NCBI GenBank assembly: GCA_031253835.1
Contig: JAIRVP010000015.1
Location: 124,001-188,000, forward strand
Length of the DNA: 64,000 nucleotides
Reading direction: 5' to 3'
Source of the DNA: Burkholderia sp.
GTDB taxonomy: Bacteria; Pseudomonadota; Gammaproteobacteria; Burkholderiales; Burkholderiaceae
The position numbers and the translations under genes were made by a program. Below are positions 55,650-64,000 of the stretch, piece after piece. Every line of letters starts with the position of its first letter. The first letter of the stretch is position 1. The notes beneath the pieces are model-generated. The model was not told the origin of the DNA, made no database searches, and was given only the letters and a program-made list of their open reading frames with translations.

Positions 55650-56795
55650 GTGTTGCCGTCTTTTTCTCCCGCCTTGCTTGCACTCGCCGACGGCACGGTC
55701 TTTCGTGGTTATTCGATCGGGGCCGAAGGCCACACGATCGGCGAAGTCGTGTTCAATACCGCGATCACCGGCTATCAGGAAATCCTGACTGATCCGAGCT
55801 ACTCGCGCCAGATCGTCACGCTCACCTACCCGCATATCGGCAACGTCGGCGTCAACGCCGAAGACGTCGAAGCCACGAAAGTCCATGCCGCCGGCCTGAT
55901 CATCCGTGATCTGCCCACGCTCGCATCGAATTTCCGCATGGACCGCACGCTCGGCGATTACCTGCGCGACGAAGGCGTCGTCGCGATCGCCGGCATCGAC
56001 ACCCGCAAGCTGACCCGCATCCTGCGCGACAAGGGCGCGCAGAGCGGCTGCATCCTGGCCGGCTCGGACGACGAGGCGAAGGCGATCGAGCTCGCGCGCT
56101 CGTTCGCGGGTCTCGCGGGCATGGATCTCGCAAAGGTCGTGTCGACCGCCAAGCCGTTCGAGTGGAAGCAGACCGAATGGCGCCTCGAAGGCGGCTACGG
56201 CATGCAGGAAGCGCCGAAGTACCGCGTCGTCGCCTACGATTTCGGCGTCAAGTACAACATCCTGCGCATGCTCGCCGAGCGCGGCTGCCATGTGACGGTG
56301 CTGCCGGCACAGGCGAGCGCGGAAGATGCGCTCGCGCTGAATCCGGACGGCATCTTCCTGTCGAACGGCCCTGGCGATCCGGAACCGTGCGATTACGCGA
56401 TCGCGGCCACGAAGCAGTTCATCGAGCGCGGCGTGCCGACCTTCGGCATCTGCCTCGGCCACCAGATCATGGGCCTCGCGGTCGGTGCGAAGACGCTGAA
56501 GATGAAGACGGGCCACCACGGCGCGAACCATCCGGTGAAGGATCTCGGCGACGGCCGTGTCGTGATCACGTCGCAGAACCACGGCTTCGCGGTCGACGCC
56601 GATTCGCTGCCGGCCAACGCGCGCGTGACGCACGTGTCGCTGTTCGACGGCACGCTGCAGGGCTTCGAGCTGACCGACAAGCCGGCCTTCTGCTTCCAGG
56701 GCCACCCGGAAGCGTCGCCCGGCCCGCACGACATCGGCTACCTGTTCGACCGTTTCACCGCGCTGATGGACGCGGCGAAGCAGCGCAACGCTTAA
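55650..56795 (+). CDS. carA: Carbamoyl-phosphate synthase small subunit (glutaminase)
   Basis: CarA releases ammonia from glutamine and channels it to CarB for carbamoyl phosphate, a precursor of pyrimidines and arginine. A 381-residue protein with the N-terminal small-subunit domain ([15 protein letters not shown]) and a class I glutaminase domain: catalytic Cys268 in FGICLGHQ, and [10 protein letters not shown] with the His-Glu pair. The GTG at 55650 with CAAGGAG at 8 bases is preferred over an upstream GTG at 55629. Confidence 0.96.
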   Translation: MLPSFSPALLALADGTVFRGYSIGAEGHTIGEVVFNTAITGYQEILTDPSYSRQIVTLTYPHIGNVGVNAEDVEATKVHAAGLIIRDLPTLASNFRMDRTLGDYLRDEGVVAIAGIDTRKLTRILRDKGAQSGCILAGSDDEAKAIELARSFAGLAGMDLAKVVSTAKPFEWKQTEWRLEGGYGMQEAPKYRVVAYDFGVKYNILRMLAERGCHVTVLPAQASAEDALALNPDGIFLSNGPGDPEPCDYAIAATKQFIERGVPTFGICLGHQIMGLAVGAKTLKMKTGHHGANHPVKDLGDGRVVITSQNHGFAVDADSLPANARVTHVSLFDGTLQGFELTDKPAFCFQGHPEASPGPHDIGYLFDRFTALMDAAKQRNA

Positions 56796-56831
56796 GTCAC
56801 TGACGCAACCGAAGGACGGGAGATTCACATC

Positions 56832-57491
56832 ATGTTCGGCCACGCACTCGGCATCACGGATATCTGGACCTACGTGTTCGGCGTGATCTTCATCATCCTG
56901 CTGCCGGGGCCGAACTCGATGTACGTGCTGTCGCTCGCGGCGCAGCGCGGCGTGAAGGCCGGCTATCGCGCGGCCTGCGGCGTGTTCGTCGGCGATACGG
57001 TGCTGATGGTGCTGTCCGCCGCGGGCGTCGCGTCGCTGCTGAAGGCGAACCCGCTGCTGTTCTCCGTCGTCAAGTACGGCGGCGCCGCGTATCTGCTCTA
57101 CATCGGCTCCGGCATGCTGCGCAGCGCGTGGCGGAAGCTGCGCGCGCCGGCGAATGCGCCGGCCGAGGCAGCGCCCGCGGTCGACGGCGAGCGGCCGTTC
57201 CGCAAGGCGCTGATCGTGAGCCTGCTGAATCCGAAGGCGATCCTGTTCTTCATCTCGTTCTTCATCCAGTTCGTCGACCCGGCATTTCCGCATCCCGCGC
57301 TGTCGTTCGTCGTGCTCGGGGCGATCGCGCAATGCGCGAGCTTCCTGTACCTGAGCACGCTGATCTTCGCGGGCGCGCGGCTCGCCGAGCATTTCCGCCG
57401 CCGCCGCAAGCTTGCGGCAGGCGCGGCGAGCAGCGTGGGCGGCCTGTTCATCGGTTTCTCGGTGAAGCTTGCGCTCGCGACCATGAGCTGA
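56832..57491 (+). CDS. leuE: LysE-family amino-acid exporter (LeuE-like)
   Basis: A 219-residue exporter with six helices. The LysE/RhtB family opening [22 protein letters not shown] (core [10 protein letters not shown]) and [17 protein letters not shown] (core NPKAILFF) are present; the [12 protein letters not shown]-terminus matches LeuE. It lies inside the carbamoyl phosphate operon, 36 bases after carA and 49 before carB. Leucine export is inferred from similarity. Confidence 0.88.
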   Translation: MFGHALGITDIWTYVFGVIFIILLPGPNSMYVLSLAAQRGVKAGYRAACGVFVGDTVLMVLSAAGVASLLKANPLLFSVVKYGGAAYLLYIGSGMLRSAWRKLRAPANAPAEAAPAVDGERPFRKALIVSLLNPKAILFFISFFIQFVDPAFPHPALSFVVLGAIAQCASFLYLSTLIFAGARLAEHFRRRRKLAAGAASSVGGLFIGFSVKLALATMS

Positions 57492-57540
57492 GCGCTGCCG
57501 GCCGACCCACGACAACGATTACTTATTGAATTCACAAGCC

Positions 57541-60795
<3,255 letters not shown>

Positions 60796-60825
60796 GCGGT
60801 CAGTTACCTGTCGAAGCAACACGTG

Positions 60826-60885
60826 CCGCGATTAGGCGGTGTTTCCAGTGCATCGGAAACGCGCTTAATCGCGGTGATTTTTTTT
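60826..60885 (+). terminator. Intrinsic terminator of the car operon
   Basis: A long imperfect stem (CCGCGATTA-GGCG with CGC-TTAATCGCGG, inner GTTTCC/GGAAAC) is followed, four bases after it, by eight T residues. It begins 30 bases after carB. Confidence 0.85.
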
Positions 60886-60913
60886 ATAGCCGTTTTTAGC
60901 GATTGAGCCGTTT

Positions 60914-61390
60914 ATGAGCACCATTCCGTTGACAAAGCGTGGCGCAGGGCAACTGCGCGATGAATTGCAGCGCCTCAAGTCCGTCGAGCGGCCGGCCGTG
61001 ATCAACGCGATCGCGGAGGCCCGCGCACAGGGCGATCTGTCCGAAAACGCCGAATACGATGCCGCGAAGGAAAAGCAGGGCTTCATCGAGGGTCGCATCG
61101 CGGAACTCGAGTCGAAGCTGTCCGCCGCGCAAGTCATCGATCCCACGGTGCTCGACGCCGATGGCCGCGTGGTGTTTGCCGCGACGGTCGAACTCGAGGA
61201 TCTCGAATCGGGCGACACCGTCAAGTACCAGATCGTCGGCGACGACGAAGCCGATATCGATCACGGCCTGATCTCGGTCAGCTCGCCGATCGCGCGCGCA
61301 CTGATCGGCAAGTCCGAAGGCGACGTCGCGGCCGTGCAGGCACCGAGCGGCGTGCGCGAGTACGAAATCATCTCGGTCAGCTACGTCTGA
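60914..61390 (+). CDS. greA: Transcription elongation factor GreA
   Basis: A 158-residue factor that rescues backtracked RNA polymerase by stimulating transcript cleavage. It starts [19 protein letters not shown] with the acidic coiled-coil tip [13 protein letters not shown] (the two catalytic acids lie there) and ends in the FKBP-like C-terminal domain. The DUF4149 gene follows after 11 bases, likely in the same transcript. Confidence 0.96.
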   Translation: MSTIPLTKRGAGQLRDELQRLKSVERPAVINAIAEARAQGDLSENAEYDAAKEKQGFIEGRIAELESKLSAAQVIDPTVLDADGRVVFAATVELEDLESGDTVKYQIVGDDEADIDHGLISVSSPIARALIGKSEGDVAAVQAPSGVREYEIISVSYV

Positions 61391-61401
61391 AGCGGGGCGA
61401 C

Positions 61402-61863
61402 GTGATGCCGCATCGCGTGTTCCGTCTGCTGTCGGCCGTGTGGGTCGGCAGCCTGCTGACGATCGGGTATGCGGTCGCGCCCGTATTGTTCAAGACGCTG
61501 GAGCGGATGACGGCCGGTTCGGTCGCCGCCCAGCTGTTCCGTATCGAGGCGATCCTCGGTGTCGTGTGCGGCGTGCTGCTGCTCGCGTTGTCGAACCAGC
61601 AGGTGCGGCGCGGCAGCAGCGAATATCGCCGCGTGCGCTGGGTCGTCGCCGCGATGGTCGTGTGCGTGCTGGTCGGGTATTTCGCGCTGCAGCCGTTCAT
61701 GAACGTGCTGCGGGTGGCCGCGATGGATGCGGGCACCGATATCGCGAACTCGCCGTATGCAAGCCGCTTCGGGATGCTGCACGGCGTCTCGAGCGTGTTC
61801 TACCTCGTCGAGAGCGTGCTGGGGCTGATGCTGATCTGGCGCCTGCCGGCACGCGACGCCTGA
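61402..61863 (+). CDS. DUF4149 integral membrane protein
   Basis: A 153-residue protein with four hydrophobic helices and the DUF4149 (TMEM205-like) features SAVWVGSLLTIGYAVAPVLF (core WVGSLLTIGYAVAP) and RFGMLHGVSSVFYLVESVLG (core FGMLHGVSSV). Start is GTG at 61402 or the adjacent ATG at 61405. The greA-DUF4149-yhbY-rlmE-ftsH neighbourhood is common to beta-proteobacteria. Function unknown. Confidence 0.88.
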   Translation: MMPHRVFRLLSAVWVGSLLTIGYAVAPVLFKTLERMTAGSVAAQLFRIEAILGVVCGVLLLALSNQQVRRGSSEYRRVRWVVAAMVVCVLVGYFALQPFMNVLRVAAMDAGTDIANSPYASRFGMLHGVSSVFYLVESVLGLMLIWRLPARDA

Positions 61864-61879
61864 GCGCCGCGCGGGCAGG

Positions 61880-61902
61880 GCGGCACGGGATGCCCGTGCC
61901 GC
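61880..61902. terminator. Hairpin between convergent DUF4149 and yhbY genes
   Basis: A perfect 10-bp stem GCGGCACGGG-ATG-CCCGTGCCGC with a three-base loop lies in the 46-base gap. No T-run on either strand. Confidence 0.5.
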
Positions 61903-61909
61903 AGCGTGA

Positions 61910-62437
61910 TTACTTGTCCTGGAACGGCCGCTTGGTGCTGGCCTGGCGCTTTTTCGCACGCTTCACGTTGCCGCCTGCCGTCACGCGCTCGTTGCCGCGC
62001 ACGACGACCTTCGTCGGCTTCGGACGACGCACGGGGCTCGCGTTCGGCGACACCTTGACGACCTTGACGGTGCGCGGTGCACGGCCTTTCCTGTCGTCGA
62101 CGGCTTCGGCCGCGCTCGGCAGCGTGCCGGCACGACGGCCGCGGGCCGGGGCCGCTGCGGCGGCTTCGGGCTTCCAGATCACCAGCAGCTTGCCGATGTG
62201 CTGGATCGGCGCCGCGCTCAGGCGGTCGCAGATCTCGTCGTAAATGGCGACGCGCTCGTCGCGTTCGTCACCGAACACGCGGATCTTGATCAGCTGGTGC
62301 GCGTTGAGGTGCACCTTGATTTCCTTCAGCACGGCGTCGGTCAGCCCTTCGGCGCCGATCAGCACGACGGGCTTGAGCGCATGGGCCTGGGAGCGCAGCG
62401 CGGAGCGCTCGGCGGGAGAAAGCGAAAGGGCGGGCAT
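61910..62437 (-). CDS. yhbY: YhbY family (CRM domain) RNA-binding protein
   Basis: A 175-residue protein whose first ~95 residues form a CRM/YhbY domain: ALKPVVLIGAEGLTDAV, then HQLIKIRVFGDERDER and IGKLLVIWKPE. This domain binds pre-50S ribosomes. The C-terminal 75 residues are a basic Lys/Arg/Pro tail absent from E. coli YhbY (97 residues) but common in Burkholderiales. Divergent from rlmE. Confidence 0.92.
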   Translation of the reverse strand: MPALSLSPAERSALRSQAHALKPVVLIGAEGLTDAVLKEIKVHLNAHQLIKIRVFGDERDERVAIYDEICDRLSAAPIQHIGKLLVIWKPEAAAAAPARGRRAGTLPSAAEAVDDRKGRAPRTVKVVKVSPNASPVRRPKPTKVVVRGNERVTAGGNVKRAKKRQASTKRPFQDK

Positions 62438-62630
62438 GGAAATGTCGAAATCTAAATAAGGGCGCGCTGACTGAATGGCGATCGCGGGTAGTTACCGCGT
62501 CAGCCGTGCGCCGAAACCACGTAAAATCGCGGCTTGGGCCTGAAAAGGGGCCGCAGCCGCGCGAAGAAGACGCGTATTATCCGCTAAAAGCGCGGCTTCA
62601 CGAAGCAAATGGCAGCAATCTCTCTCTCGA

Positions 62631-63293
62631 ATGGCAAAAAACCGCTTTAACCAGCACTGGCTGCACGACCACATCAACGACCCGTACGTCAAAATGGCGC
62701 AGCGGGAGGGCTATCGCGCGCGTGCCGCGTACAAGCTGAAGGAAATCGACGAACAGGACAAGCTGATCCGTCCGGGCCAGGTGATCGTCGACCTCGGCGC
62801 GACGCCGGGCAGCTGGAGCCAGTATGCCCGCAACAAGCTCGCGCAGGGCAAGAAGCGTGACGCGGAGCGCGAAGGCGGCATCGACGGCACGATCGTGGCG
62901 CTCGACATCCTGCCGATGGAGCCGATCGCCGACGTCCACTTCCTCCAGGGCGACTTCCGCGAGGACGAGGTCCTTCACCAGCTCGAAGAAGTGCTCGAAG
63001 GGCGCTCGGTGGACCTTGTTATTTCCGACATGGCCCCCAACCTCTCCGGCGTGGCCTCGGCGGACGCGGCGCGCATCGAGCATCTGTGCGATCTGGCGCT
63101 CGAATTCGCGCAGAATCATCTGAAGCCGGACGGTGCGCTGCTCGTGAAGTGCTTTCACGGCAGCGGCTACAGCCAGATCGTCGAGAAATTCAAACAGCAG
63201 TTTAAGACCGTCGCGCCGCGCAAGCCGAAGGCGTCCCGCGACAAATCGTCCGAAACGTTCATTTTGGGTCGGCATCTGAAGCATCCGCGGTGA
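62631..63293 (+). CDS. rlmE: 23S rRNA 2'-O-ribose methyltransferase RlmE
   Basis: A 220-residue FtsJ/RrmJ enzyme that methylates U2552 of 23S rRNA. The KDKE catalytic set is recognisable: Lys35 in YKLKEID, Asp in [10 protein letters not shown], Lys in LLVKCFHG and Glu in SSETFILG; the SAM loop [12 protein letters not shown] is at residues about 52-63. As in E. coli it precedes ftsH. Confidence 0.96.
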   Translation: MAKNRFNQHWLHDHINDPYVKMAQREGYRARAAYKLKEIDEQDKLIRPGQVIVDLGATPGSWSQYARNKLAQGKKRDAEREGGIDGTIVALDILPMEPIADVHFLQGDFREDEVLHQLEEVLEGRSVDLVISDMAPNLSGVASADAARIEHLCDLALEFAQNHLKPDGALLVKCFHGSGYSQIVEKFKQQFKTVAPRKPKASRDKSSETFILGRHLKHPR

Positions 63294-63459
63294 CGCGGAG
63301 CGGGATCCCGCAAACGGGCTCCGGCCCTTGCCAGACAAGCGAAGCGCTATCGCGGCGGTTGTCAATGCTTATGGCGAGGGTGGTCGGACTGGATTAGAAT
63401 GACCGAGGGGCGCCGCAAGGAAAATGTAGGCGCTCGTCTACGAGTGAAGGAGTGGTGCT

Positions 63460-64000
63460 TTGAACAACAATATGTTTTCGAAGGCAGCGGTGTGGCTGGT
63501 GATCGCACTGGTGCTGTTTACGGTGTTCAAGCAGTTCGACAAGCCCCGCGTCCAGGAAGGCGTGTCCTATTCGCAGTTCATGGACGACGCCAAGAACGGC
63601 AAGGTCAAGAACGTCATCGTTCAGGGGCGCAACCTCACCGTCACTCCGGCTGATGGCCAGAAATACCAGATCGTGTCGCCCGGCGACATCTGGATGGTCG
63701 GCGATCTGATGAAGTACGGCGTGCAGGTCAGCGGCAAGGCCGACGACGAGCCGAACGCACTGATGTCTGCGCTGTACTACCTCGGGCCGACGATCCTGAT
63801 CATCGTGTTCTGGTTCTACATGATGAGGCAGATGCAGGGGGGCGGCAAAGGCGGCGCGTTTTCGTTCGGCAAATCGCGTGCGCGGCTGATCGACGAGAAC
63901 AACAACGCGGTGAACTTCTCCGACGTCGCGGGCTGCGACGAAGCGAAGGAAGAAGTGTCCGAGCTCGTCGACTTCCTGCGCGATCCGCAGAAATTCCAGA
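63460..64000 (+). CDS. ftsH: ATP-dependent zinc metalloprotease FtsH (3'-truncated by window)
   Basis: The first 180 codons of FtsH, the membrane-anchored AAA+ protease for membrane and regulatory proteins. The start is TTG at 63460 with GAAGGAG 8 bases upstream; the frame has no ATG before codon 5 (MNNNM). Membrane segment 1 is about residues 8-24 (VWLVIALVLFTVF), a periplasmic domain follows, membrane segment 2 lies near 107-122 (LIIVFWFYMM), then a Gly/Lys linker and the AAA start VNFSDVAGCDEAKEEV. The sequence runs off the window before the Walker motifs. Confidence 0.95.
   Translation, partial: MNNNMFSKAAVWLVIALVLFTVFKQFDKPRVQEGVSYSQFMDDAKNGKVKNVIVQGRNLTVTPADGQKYQIVSPGDIWMVGDLMKYGVQVSGKADDEPNALMSALYYLGPTILIIVFWFYMMRQMQGGGKGGAFSFGKSRARLIDENNNAVNFSDVAGCDEAKEEVSELVDFLRDPQKFQ

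Overview
The window is high-GC DNA (AT-rich stretches occur only between genes) with the gene content and synteny of Burkholderia, most likely a Burkholderia cepacia complex species. Supporting points are the carA-leuE-carB order, the dnaQ-rnhA-methyltransferase/gloB block, the malonate transporter and decarboxylase cluster, DUF4148 and DUF2242 proteins, and the number of LysR regulators (five). Housekeeping genes (carAB, greA, rlmE, ftsH, dnaQ) suggest the main chromosome. No rRNA, tRNA, insertion sequence, prophage or CRISPR array was seen.

Layout. 1-4.6 kb: branched-chain 2-oxoacid dehydrogenase operon (E1 alpha truncated by the window start, E1 beta, E2, E3). 4.7-11 kb: alpha/beta hydrolase divergent from an AraC regulator, a Rossmann-fold protein, a LysR gene divergent from agmatinase, a GNAT acetyltransferase broken by an internal deletion, and an SRAP protein with a LexA-like box. 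11-14 kb: NCS1 nucleobase-type permease and a porin. 14-18.8 kb: LysR gene divergent from an operon of MFS importer, M20 carbamoylase-type amidohydrolase and acetylpolyamine amidohydrolase. 18.9-23.8 kb: archaic (Csu-type) chaperone-usher pilus operon on the minus strand, with a very small secreted pilin-like protein facing it. 24-29.6 kb: MFS exporter, a candidate small RNA, LysR divergent from a serine/threonine dehydratase-like enzyme, and a DUF2242 lipoprotein. 29.7-34.3 kb: NhaR-like LysR divergent from TerC, a zinc-ribbon protein, two tandem Hsp20 genes with a sigma32-like promoter, a 3-hydroxyacyl-CoA dehydrogenase-type enzyme and a DUF4148 protein. 34.5-43 kb: malonate regulon (LysR, madL, madM, mdcA, C, D, E, G, B, H). 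43-49.3 kb: secreted PLD-like protein, phosphoribosyltransferase, intracellular PHB depolymerase, GST, a 68-residue unknown protein, a ProP-like transporter and YnfA. 49.3-55.3 kb: dnaQ, rnhA and a methyltransferase opposite gloB, then MltD and an MFS transporter. 55.6-64 kb: carA, leuE, carB, greA, a DUF4149 protein, yhbY, rlmE and the start of ftsH.

How it fits together. Several blocks are complete pathways: branched-chain oxoacid oxidation, malonate uptake and decarboxylation including synthesis of the acyl-carrier prosthetic group, carbamoyl phosphate synthesis, and surface pilus assembly. Between them sit typical regulator-plus-target modules in which the LysR gene is read away from its likely target, often with a visible inverted repeat in the shared control region. 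The least explained parts are the importer/carbamoylase/deacetylase operon, the mini pilin-like protein, the candidate small RNA at about 26.0 kb, and the hairpin at the start of the hsp20 transcript.
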